From contig NC_073306.1 in NCBI RefSeq assembly GCF_027595985.1, positions 197,278,000-197,341,999 of the forward strand: DNA of 64,000 nucleotides, in the 5' to 3' direction. Within the stretch, counting starts at the first letter, position 1. Each line of letters starts with the position of its first letter. Shown here one piece after another: positions 31,353 to 40,045 of this stretch. Under the pieces are notes generated by a model. The model was not told the origin of the DNA. It saw only the letters and a program-made list of their open reading frames with translations, and ran no database searches. The translations under genes were made by a program, and so were the position numbers. The stretch is from Sorex araneus. Its lineage: Eukaryota > Chordata > Mammalia > Eulipotyphla > Soricidae.

Positions 31353-33604
31353 ATGACTGCCAAACTGATTGCTGGGCTTCTGGCAGCTTTCCTGCTCTCT
31401 TCAGTGCTGTGTGAAGGTAAGCATCTTAGGGAGCTACAGGGTTTCCAGTATTAAATCTTCAGAAAGCAGGATTCACCTCAAGGCTTTGATAAGAAATATC
31501 CTCTTATTCAGAGAAAGAAGATGTAGTCATTTGAGGTGAAATTGAAATTTTCGTTTTTGTAGACTATATCTGTGACACTTCAAAAAGCATAAAGGTTGAT
31601 TAATGAGATGTTTTCTTTCTTTTACTGATAATCAGCATTATTCATGTATCTAATACATATGTATGAGTCAGAATATATCTTATTAGAAGCTGCATTTATC
31701 CACAATAACATTAAGCAAGGTAACACAGTCAACTTTATTCCATTTTCTTGAAAAATTTAACTTTTTGTTTGGTTTAAAGTCTTCTTGAAAGAATACAGAC
31801 CTTTCTGTATTCTTTATAGGATCTACCCTCTATGAGATAAATACAGCTCAAAATGTTTATGATATATAATTTCTACTTTTTTTTTCTCTTGACTATTATG
31901 GAATCCTTTTGTTAACACATCAAAAAAGGTTTGGCCAGATGAATACTCAGCTTTCAATTTCAAAAAGAGTTGGCTAAAGATGTGATGTTTAGTAAACACA
32001 TACTCACCAAATATTAAAATTAAAGAGGAAGTGCTTAGAAATGTGGCTCTTGGAATCAAATCTCAATTCTTTTTCCCTCCACAGATGCAGTAGTTTTAAG
32101 ATTTAATGCAGAACTTCGATGCCAGTGCATAGACACTCACTCTAAGCCTTTCCATCCCAAATACATCAAAGAGCTGCGGGTGATCGAGAGTGGACCTCAC
32201 TGCCCACATTCAGAAATCATGTAAGTCCTTCAAACAGTGACCAGGGCCAGGAAGATAAGAGAGCAGGGAAGACACTGGCTTTGCCCAGTTGACCCTGTGT
32301 TGACTTCAGCTCTGCATATGGTGCCTTGAGCACTGCCAAGAATGATCCCTGAGCACAGAGCCTGGAGTAAGCCCCGCTGGGTGTGGCCTAAAAACAAAAC
32401 CAAAACAATAGTTGTAATTATGGTATAAAATGTGATCATACATTTTTCCTTAGCAAGCTTAAGAAGGTGTAAATATCCAAAATAAAAATTCTATGTACCA
32501 GTCATATAGTGGACTGGAGCAATAGCACAGCAGGTAGGGCGTTTTGCCTTGCATGCAGCTGACCCGGGTTCGATTCTTCCATCCTTCTTGGAGAGCTCGG
32601 CAAGCTACCAAGAGTATCCCGCTCCCCATGGTAGAGCCTGGCAAGCTACCCATGGCATATTCTATATGCCAAAAACAGTAACAAGTCTCACAATGGAGAT
32701 GTTACTGGTGCCCGCTCAAGCAAATCGATGAGCAACAGGATGACAGTGACAGTGACAGTATGGCAATTTAAATATGGCATATTCCATGACTCGCTACCTT
32801 GAACTTACATTTAATGCCTACAGTTAAGGAACTTGAGGGGCAAAGAGAAATCTAAAGCCTGCTCAATATTGATTTCAATCATATTTCTCTCATTTCAGTG
32901 TAATTCTCACCTCAAATAAAGAAGTCTGCCTGGATCCTAAGGAAAAGTGGGTGCAGAGGGTTGCACAGAAATTTTTGAAGAGGTGAGGCTTTGTTTCCTT
33001 TTAAATAGATTGTTCATTTATCCTGAGACCAACAGTCCCTAAAAATTAGATTTCTGGACCATAACAACAACTCAAGGATGCCGGCATGTGGGAGGCCCAA
33101 ATTTAATCCCCAGCACTGCTCGGTCCCCTGGGCAGGGCCAGGAGTGACCCCCTAACACAAAGCTGAGAGTGTTCTGCCCTGAGCACCGCTGGGTGAAGCC
33201 CAAAGGGAAAAAAGGGAAAGATTATTTATCCTGAGACAAATAGTCCAAAAGTCAGTCTACACATTTCCTGGTGCTGCTACAATATTCTGTTGTAGCTATC
33301 TCTTTTTACCAGCAGTAAATATATTTGTGAAGCTCAGACATCTAAGTTTATACTTGGAAGTTTGGGTTGTGCCTTTGTCCTGAAACATAATTATAGTTAC
33401 CTTTTATGACCAGAAGTGTCCTAGTTTGGGGGATATCTTATCATAATCATAGCTGAAAATATATGGCATTTTAAAGCAATTAATATCTAAGGCCCTTTAT
33501 TTGCTATCAAATATACTTTTAAGAATGATAGCATCTTTATTAGAGCATTGCTAATTTTAATTTGTTTTTCATTGATTTTCAGAGCTGAAAAGGAAGAGCC
33601 ATAA
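31353..33604 (+). CDS. CXCL8: CXCL8 (interleukin-8), four coding exons
   Basis: Secreted CXC chemokine that recruits neutrophils through CXCR1/CXCR2. Coding exons are 31353-31416, 32085-32220, 32899-32982 and 33583-33604 (64, 136, 84 and 22 nt). All introns are GT-AG, with phases 1, 2 and 2. The product is 101 residues: signal peptide about 1-22 ([17 protein letters not shown]); receptor-binding ELR at 31-33; CXC cysteines 34 and 36, expected to pair with Cys61 and Cys77; C-terminal amphipathic helix [16 protein letters not shown] for glycosaminoglycan binding. Human CXCL8 has 99 residues; the extra residues are at the C-terminal tail (AEKEEP). The start ATG has A at -3 and no upstream ATG in the short 5' UTR. 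All key residues are present, so it looks functional. Introns 2 and 3 carry SINEs. Confidence 0.98.
32247..32402 (+). mobile_element. Old SINE-A in CXCL8 intron 2
   Basis: CATATGGTGCCTTGAGCACTGCCAAGAATGATCCCTGAGCACAGAGCCTGGAGTAAGCCCCGCTGGGTGTGGCC, then an A-rich tail. The head is decayed. It starts about 27 nt after the exon 2 donor. Confidence 0.8.
32513..32757 (+). mobile_element. SINE-B in CXCL8 intron 2
   Basis: Head GGACTGGAGCAATAGCACAGCAGG, body, and tail GGATGACAGTGACAGTGACAGT. Complete copy ending about 140 bp before exon 3. Confidence 0.94.
33060..33225 (+). mobile_element. Old SINE-A in CXCL8 intron 3
   Basis: GATGCCGGCATGTGGGAGGCCCAAATTTAATCCCCAGCACTGC head and GGGCCAGGAGTGACCCCCTAACACAAAGC body, A-rich tail. 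Confidence 0.72.
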
Positions 33605-34570
33605 AAAAAGAATATTCTCCATGTTTTCCAAGAGTTCCTTAACAGAGAAGCCAATGAAACTTCAAACAAATCCATTTTATCAGTCTGTGTACAGTGTGGC
33701 GCTTGTGGTCGGCTGTCAAAAGAAGTTCAGGATGCCAGTTAGATATGAATTTTCATAAAATAATTGATAGTTTTTTCAATATAACTGGAAATGCTATATT
33801 TGAGGGTGGGGGTATGCTGGTCAGAATCCATGAGACTCATTGTACCTCTGTTTATTTTTTATTCCTGAACAGGAGAGAAAGTATCAGGCACCACACATAT
33901 CCTCATGTGAGGATTTAGAATAATTTAGAGGTTATTTTTTTTTTCATGGCTTCAAATGTAACTTATTCACCTATTTATTATTTATGTATTTATTTAAACA
34001 TAAAGCATAATAATTTTTGCGTGTGAATTTGGAAAATTGGGAAAGGAAACACTGTTAAGAGGACTGTAGTGAATAACAGGACAGATGGGAGTGGACTTAT
34101 ATTTATTTTACATATTAAATCTTAGAGAATTGTTTTGCTCAGGGTTACTACATTTTGATCAGTTGCCAGATTTTGCAGAATTAAACCCCAAAATGGGACA
34201 TTTGACTTTTATTTCAGACAAAAAAGAATGGTTCTTTAGTACTAGTGCATAATTATATGATATTGTAATTGAACCAGCAAACAGCAAAAGTTTACAAAAC
34301 AATATTGATTGTCCTGCCAGTAAATTTTTGCCACTTAAAAATGTATTATATACAAAGAGATTCTGTAGTTTTTATTTAAATCATTGTTTTTAACAGTCTT
34401 AATTTATCAACTCTGAGATGTTTTTATGTTACCAAAGAGAATTATTTCACTGTTTGGCAATATTGAAATAAAAAGCATTTAAAATAAATCTGTTACCTAT
34501 ATCATCAAGTGTTTGTATGGTAATATTGAAATAAAAAGCATTTAAAATAAATCTGTTACCTATGTCATTA
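33605..34570 (+). other. CXCL8: CXCL8 3' UTR
   Basis: About 0.9-0.97 kb, AT-rich, running from the stop codon to the duplicated poly(A)-signal block. No SINE lies inside. The exact cleavage site cannot be fixed from sequence alone. Confidence 0.8.
33973..33996 (+). promoter_or_regulatory. CXCL8: CXCL8 AU-rich element
   Basis: Four ATTTA pentamers in 24 nt (starts at 33973, 33980, 33988 and 33992, the last two overlapping). This matches the known IL-8 AU-rich element that mediates rapid mRNA decay and p38/MK2-dependent stabilisation. The role is known for the family and inferred here. Confidence 0.88.
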
Positions 34571-34584
34571 AGTGTTTGTATTTC
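34459..34584 (+). terminator. CXCL8: CXCL8 poly(A) region, 63-bp tandem duplication with four AATAAA signals
   Basis: Two head-to-tail 63-bp copies (34459-34521 and 34522-34584) begin AATATTGAAATAAAAAGC. Each has two AATAAA hexamers: 34467 and 34483, then 34530 and 34546. The first 58 or so bases differ at only two positions. GT-rich GTGTTTGTAT follows each copy and could serve as a downstream element. Either copy, or both, may direct cleavage. Confidence 0.85.
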
Positions 34585-34609
34585 TTTGATAGTTTTGGAA
34601 TTTATTGGG

Positions 34610-34770
34610 GGTTGGATTTGGGAAAGAATGCTCAATGGGCTGAACACATGCTTTTCTTGCAAGAGACTGGAGTTCAATCCCTGTCCCAACATGGTCCCCA
34701 AGCACCTAAGCACCTGGGGCGTGACCCCTGAGCACAGAGCTGGGAGATGCCCCAGCTGAGCATGTTGGGT
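34610..34770 (+). mobile_element. Old SINE-A, just downstream of CXCL8
   Basis: GGGCTGAACACATGCTTTTCTTGCAAGAGACTGGAGTTCAATCCCTG head and GACCCCTGAGCACAGAGCTGGGAG body. Confidence 0.75.
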
Positions 34771-34868
34771 GTTAGCTATCTCCTTGCTTGTATGAAAATC
34801 TTATTTGATTTTGAAAGCACAAATTTATGCTTTGTATTTGTATATTATGTGTAAAATTACAATCTTAT

Positions 34869-35123
34869 CACACACACTGTCACACACTGTATTCCCGTTG
34901 CTCATCGATTTGCTCGAGCAGGCACCAGTAACATCTCCATTGTGAGACTTGTTGTTACTGTTTTTGGCATATCGAATATGCCACTGGTAGCTTGTCAGGC
35001 TCTACCTTGCAGGTGAGATGCCCTTGGTAGCTTGCCAGGCTCTCCGAGAGGGACAGAGGAATCAAACCCGGGTTGGCCATGTGCAAGGCAAATGGCCTAC
35101 CCTCTGTGCTATTACTTCAGCCC
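34869..35123 (-). mobile_element. SINE-B with 11-bp target-site duplication
   Basis: Reversed tail CACACACTGTCACACACTG, complete body and head to ATTACTTCAGCCC. TACAATCTTAT at 34858-34868 and 35124-35134. Confidence 0.96.
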
Positions 35124-35134
35124 TACAATCTTAT

Positions 35135-35440
35135 ATTTGTCATTAAAATAAAGTGCTTTTCCAGAGATAGGTTGTGAACAATAGTCCCTTCAATAGGAAT
35201 TTAGGAATTTCTCAACTGCTCCTTATATGTATTTTTCTAATAAAGCTGCTTTCGGATTTTCAATGATCCAGGTGATTGGAAGATAAGTTTTCATATAGCT
35301 TAACACAACTGAAAGACATGAAAAAGGGAAAGGAAAGTGAAAGAGGGAAGGAGGGTATGCTTTTCAAAGTGCTTCTCGGTTTACTGAGAAGTAAAACCAT
35401 CAAATAGGAAGCAAAGAAGTTTAAAATAGAACTCTAAACC
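35135..35440. other. Intergenic sequence
   Basis: Nothing recognised. Confidence 0.5.
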
Positions 35441-35447
35441 AAACATT

Positions 35448-35619
35448 TGTTTTTTGTTGTTGTTTTGGGGGGTGATGTTCAGGAATTACTCCTGACTTTG
35501 CACTCAGGAATTACTCCTGGTGGTGTTTAGGGAACCATATGGGATGCCAGGAATTTAACCTGGTTCAGCTGCATGCAAGGCAAATGCCCCTCCCACTATA
35601 CTATCACTCTGAGTTCCCA
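35448..35619 (-). mobile_element. SINE-A
   Basis: (GTT)n T-rich start, GATGTTCAGGAATTACTCCTGAC, body and head GCTGCATGCAAGGCAAATGCCC. AACCAAACATTTG/AACCAAGCTGTTTG may be a decayed duplication. Confidence 0.88.
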
Positions 35620-36190
35620 ACCAAGCTGTTTGAGAACAAATGAAATAAAACTCTTTAAAATAAAAGTATAATAATTAAATGCAAAGAACTCAGTGGATAT
35701 CTTTTTATTTTTGTCACAAATTAGATACAGCTGAAAGAAAAATTAGAAATTAGAAATCTCAGAAATAAAACCAAATAGCTTTCTCTGGACTTGATGTCAG
35801 AGAAGTCAAAAAGCAAATTGAAAAGAAGAAACTAAAAGATGTGGAGGACAAAGAATAAAATCGTATAAATGTCTAGTTACAATTTTATAAGCAGAAAAGA
35901 GACTAAAGAATTTGAGATACTGATGATTAAAAGTTCTCTAGAAACAATGAAAATTAAGTTTCAAAGCAGTCCAACTTATCAATGCTTACCAGAGCTTACA
36001 AAAAGAGCTTCTTTATTTCACTTTTATTGCTTCTTTTTTTTTTAAGGTCAAGTGCTTTTCTTTATTTTCTCCTGCATATTATAACCATCTTCTGCTAGCA
36101 AACAAAGTTTCTTTGTCCAACACACTTCCTGTTGTTCAACTCTTCGCTTTTGCAGTCTCTTAATGTTGACCATACACAATGTTAACTATT
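35620..36190. other. AT-rich intergenic sequence
   Basis: Holds the first copy (about 36038-36110) of a 70-bp segment also present at about 38415-38485. No gene was seen. Confidence 0.5.
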
Positions 36191-36194
36191 AACT

Positions 36195-36419
36195 GTAGCA
36201 CTGTAGTCCCGTTGTTCATCTATTCGGTCCAGCGGGCACCACTAACGTCTCCATTGTGAGACTTGTTACTCTTTTTGGCATATGGAATACCCCACGGTGA
36301 GATTGCCAGGCTCTACCCTGTGGGCCTGATACTCTCCTAGCTTGCCGGCCTCTCTGAGAGGGATGAAGGAATCGAACCTGGGCCAGCACGTACAAGGCAA
36401 ATGCCCTACTACTGTGCTT
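36195..36419 (-). mobile_element. SINE-B
   Basis: ACTGTAGCACTGTAGTCCCGTTGTTCATC tail, GTCTCCATTGTGAGACTTGTTAC, TTTTTGGCATATGGAATACCCC, and head ACAAGGCAAATGCCC. Confidence 0.92.
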
Positions 36420-36800
36420 AACAAACAATTTTAATAAAATGTTAATAGGACAAATACAGCAGGGTCCTTCAGAGCAAAAAGCAAAAGGCTTTATGAGAAA
36501 ATCTATGCTAGAGTCTGAAAAATGACAGATCATCAAACCAATGGAAGAAGGATGTGGAGGGAAGAATAGCCGAGATGGCAGGGGAGATAATAATGTATAG
36601 GCAGAATCGATAAACCTGATTGGAGACGTGACGAGTGTGAATGGACTTGGAGTCTGGCACAAAGTCAAACCAGCATAATCTGAAAAGGATAAATGGGTTA
36701 TAAAATACTCTCAAGATGTTTAGATATGGGATCAAAAACTCCAAGTAGACTTCAATTAACCTCCACTTTCTTTATTGTTAGTATCATTTTTATATTAAAA
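36420..36800. other. Intergenic sequence
   Basis: Nothing recognised. Confidence 0.5.
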
Positions 36801-36802
36801 AA

Positions 36803-37050
36803 GGGCTGGAGCAATAGCATAGTGGGTAGGGCATTTGCCTTGCATGCAGCCGACCCAGGTTCGATCCCACTGCCCCTCTCGGAGAGCCCGGCAAGCTACC
36901 AAGAGTATCCTGACTGCATGGCAGAGCCTGGCAAATCACCGTAGCATATTCCATATGCCAAAAACATTAACAACAAGTCTCACAATGGAGACATTACTGG
37001 TGCCCGCTGGAGCAAATCGATGAGCAACGGGATAACAGTGACAGTGATAC
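36803..37050 (+). mobile_element. SINE-B
   Basis: AGGGCTGGAGCAATAGCATAGTGGG head, CGATCCCACTGCCCCTCTCGGAGAGCCCGG junction, body, tail GGGATAACAGTGACAGTGATACAG. Confidence 0.95.
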
Positions 37051-37072
37051 AGGGATTTAAAATAAAAAATCT

Positions 37073-37905
37073 CCTTCCGCCCAGATATGATCCGGAGCTG
37101 CGGCACGAGAAACAGACCCTCCGCTCCTAAAGACTGTGATCCTAGCCCACTTTGGCACCAGAGCGGCTTGTTGCAGCCACGCATTTTGACTGTGAACTGA
37201 GCTACAACCTCGTGCAGCCTGGGGAGGGATTGTCCCTCTCTGCCCCATTTTTCTGAGCAAAAATGGCGGCAGTGGCAGCATCCACGTGGTGAGAGCCAAC
37301 TTCTAAGACCCCCTCAACCTGGAGGTAGGACTTTCTTTAGTGATGTAGCCTGTAGGTGGTCCTGGGAGGGGGGGCGTTACCGGCACGCCTTCCGCCCAGA
37401 TATGATCCGGAGCCACGACACGAGAAACAGACCCTCCGCTCCTAAAGACTGTGATCCTGAGGTCTCCTAACCCACTTTGGCACCAGAGTGGCTTCTTGCA
37501 GCCATGCATTTTGACTGTGAACTGAGCTAAAATATTAGAAACCCAAAAGCTATTGCGGCCACGCAGACTCAGAGTCTTCACTCTCAGCAATGAAGAGAAA
37601 TTATTAGATGATACCTATTCAGCAGGCCTGATTGTTGGGGAAAATTTCCAAACAATATTAGTGAGTTCTGTGTGGAAATATGGAATGTACTCAAAATATA
37701 TAGAGAATAAAGGGAATATCATTAGCTATTTAGGTGGAGGGTGGGGTGGGAGGGAGGTGTATTGGGGTTCTTGGTGGTGGAACATGTGCATTGGTGAAGG
37801 GATGGGGGTTTAATCAGTATATGACTGTGACTTAAACCTGAAAGCTTTGTAATTTTTTTCACGGTGATTCAATAAAATATTTTTATAAAAATAAAAAAAT
37901 AATAA
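37073..37905 (+). mobile_element. Composite retroelement: duplicated GC-rich module plus L1 3' UTR
   Basis: A module starting CCTTCCGCCCAGATATGATC occurs twice in direct orientation (37073-37205 and 37388-37530, offset 315 bp). Between them is a CpG-containing spacer with AAAAATGGCGGCAGTGGC. From about 37530 the sequence is collinear with the 3' UTR of the L1 at 43018-44316 (CACTCTCAGCAATG, GGTGAAGGGATGGG, GTGATTCAATAAAA) and ends in an A-rich tail. No L1 ORF2 sequence precedes it. Confidence 0.75.
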
Positions 37906-38762
37906 AAAATTTAAAAAATCTCATCTTGATGGGTTTTTTAATGCATTTGGAGATTGAATCATCAAAGAACTGCCAACTTTGTTTTACCTCGTTTAACCTC
38001 TATGTAATATGCATCTTTATTTCTATTCCATTTATTTGTGGGTAGTTGGGAGGATCCAGAGACCATCCCCGCAATAGTTGGCCCAGCCTGACACTTCAGT
38101 GCTTAAACTAGTGATGAGGTGCTACTTGGGCAAAATGGTGCTGGGAACTACCAGGAATACCTCAACATTTCTGGACAGGGGACATGCCAGAGCCTTCCAA
38201 AGATGGCCTTTGGGAGGGGGGGTCTATGGTACAAGAGATCAAGGTCTGTTTCTTGTACATGCAAGATGAGTACCCCAGACCCCAGTGCAATCTCCCCCAC
38301 CCTTAAGCACATATCTGAAAGCAATGTGGAAGACATTTGCACGGAGCTGGAGAATCTTAATAATCTTAATGATGAATGCTTTGACAATTGGCTTATTTAT
38401 TTCATCTTTATGACTATTTTTAAAAAGTCAAATGCTTTTATTTATTTTCTTCTCTATATTGTTGCCATCTTCTGCCAGCAAAGTAGTCCACTGAAAAGGC
38501 AACACGATTATAAAATTGGAGATGTAGCATTATATAATAAATAAAGGTATTGGCATAAATGTAGATAAAACAGAACAATGGAAAATAGGTACTCTAGAAA
38601 TAATAGAGAGAATGGATAAAAAAATTATTGTAGGTCAAGTTTATACAATGGAACAGTACAAAACAATGAAAGAGAATAAACTATTACCGCATTTAACATG
38701 GAAAAGCATTTAACATAGTGGGTGATGGAGGCCTGATACAAAAGCATATAAAAACATGATTT
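37906..38762. other. Intergenic sequence
   Basis: Includes the second copy of the 70-bp segment at about 38415-38485. The 141-codon frame at 38119-38544 has no recognisable domain. Confidence 0.5.
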
Positions 38763-38850
38763 CATTTGTGTTTGGAAGAGTGGATCACACCCAGAGGTGC
38801 TCAGGGGCTATTGCTGCATCTGTTGCAGAAGCAATCCCTAGTGACATTGC
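38763..38850 (-). mobile_element. SINE-A fragment
   Basis: GGATCACACCCAGAGGTGCTCAGGGGCTATTGC is the reversed tail-side body; the head is missing. Confidence 0.6.
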
Positions 38851-38886
38851 TGTCGTTATTTTAAGTTCTTTGCATTTCCATTTACA

Positions 38887-39435
38887 TTATAAAATAACCC
38901 TTATCACCATCACGATCACGAAATCCCGTTGATCGTCGAGTTGTTCCAGTGGTCTCAGTAATCTCTCCATTCGTCCTGTCCCTGAGATTTTAGAAGCCTC
39001 TCTCTACTCGGCCTTCCCAAGGATGCCATATTGGAGGCTCTTTCAGGGTTGGGGGAATGAGATTCAGCTGGTTACTAGCTTTAACATATGGATACACCAT
39101 GGGAAGCTTGAAAGGCTGTCCCATGCGGGCAGGAAGCTCTCAGTAGCTTGCTAGTTTCTCCCAGAGGGAGAAGTAGGTTATAAGATATCCTTGCTTTTAA
39201 GTCTCTGGATGTTGGCTGTTGATGGGATTACACACACCTGGTTCCTGTGCCAGTACCTTCATTCGTGAAGCCTGACTGAACATGTGGAGAGGGGCCTTGA
39301 GCATGGCTGTGGCTAGGCTCCGGTGGTCTTTAGCCGCCAGGAGCTCTGCTCAGGGCGGGGAGGGAAGCGGGAGCCCATCCCCTCCAAAGGGCCCCGGGGA
39401 AGACAGCCAGGCGTGCGAGCAAGAGACTCTCTTTT
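38887..39435 (-). mobile_element. Long SINE-B-related composite element, second copy
   Basis: CCCGTTGATCGTCGAGTTG tail, GCCATATTGGAGGCTCTTTCAGG insert, and the GC-rich end GGCCTTGAGCATGGCTGTGGCTAGGCTCCGG through GAAGACAGCCAGGCGTGCGAGCAAGAGA. Collinear with 2086-2765 but with about 100 bp missing in the middle. Confidence 0.78.
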
Positions 39436-39490
39436 AAAAATAACACTTATGTTTCAGAATAATGTTCTTTTTTATCATTAAAAGAACATT

Positions 39491-39660
39491 TGGGGCCAAC
39501 GATTTGTCTCAGCATTTAGTGTGCTTGCCTTGCATGTATGAGGCCCTGGGTTCAGTCTCTTGTACCGCAGAGGGAGTAATCCCTGAGTGCAGAGCCAAGA
39601 GTAAGCCCTGAGCAGGGCCAGCTGTGGTCCCCCGCCCCCTGCAATAAAGTAACAGACAAA
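39491..39660 (+). mobile_element. SINE-A
   Basis: TTGGGGCCAACGATTTGTCTCAGC head, CCCTGGGTTCAGTCTC B box, GGAGTAATCCCTGAGTGCAGAGCC body. Confidence 0.82.
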
Positions 39661-39787
39661 AACACCTTCTATCTTTAATTTTGATTATATTTTAAAATGG
39701 GACATTTTATATGGGATATTTTCGATGTGTCTAAAGCAGCACACGTATGTTTGCTTTTAACATACTTGCTTATATTCTCTGATATAC

Positions 39788-40045
39788 ATTCTCCATCCCT
39801 CTCAGAGAGCCCGGCAAGCTACCGAGAGTATCCCACCCACATGGAAGAGCCTGGCAAGCTCCCTGTGGCATATTCAATATGCCAAATACGGTAACAATAA
39901 CAGGTTTCATTCCCTTGACCCTGAAAGAGCCTCCAATCATTGGGAAAGATGAATAAGGAGAGGCTGCTAAAATGTCAGGGCTGGGACGAATGGAGACATT
40001 ACTGGTGCCCGCTCAAGCAAATCGGTGAACAATGGGATGGCAATA
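39788..40045 (+). mobile_element. Long-form SINE-B, 5' truncated
   Basis: Starts inside the body (TCTCCATCCCTCTCAGAGAGCCCGG), has the insert CCCTTGACCCTGAAAGAGCCTCC with GGAAAGATGAATAAGG, and ends GCAAATCGGTGAACAATGGGATGGCA. No tRNA head. Confidence 0.85.

Noticed and set aside
31123-31356. Plus-strand open frame of 77 codons across the CXCL8 promoter
   Set aside because: It overlaps promoter elements and the 5' UTR and has no domain; the chemokine start at 31353 is well supported.
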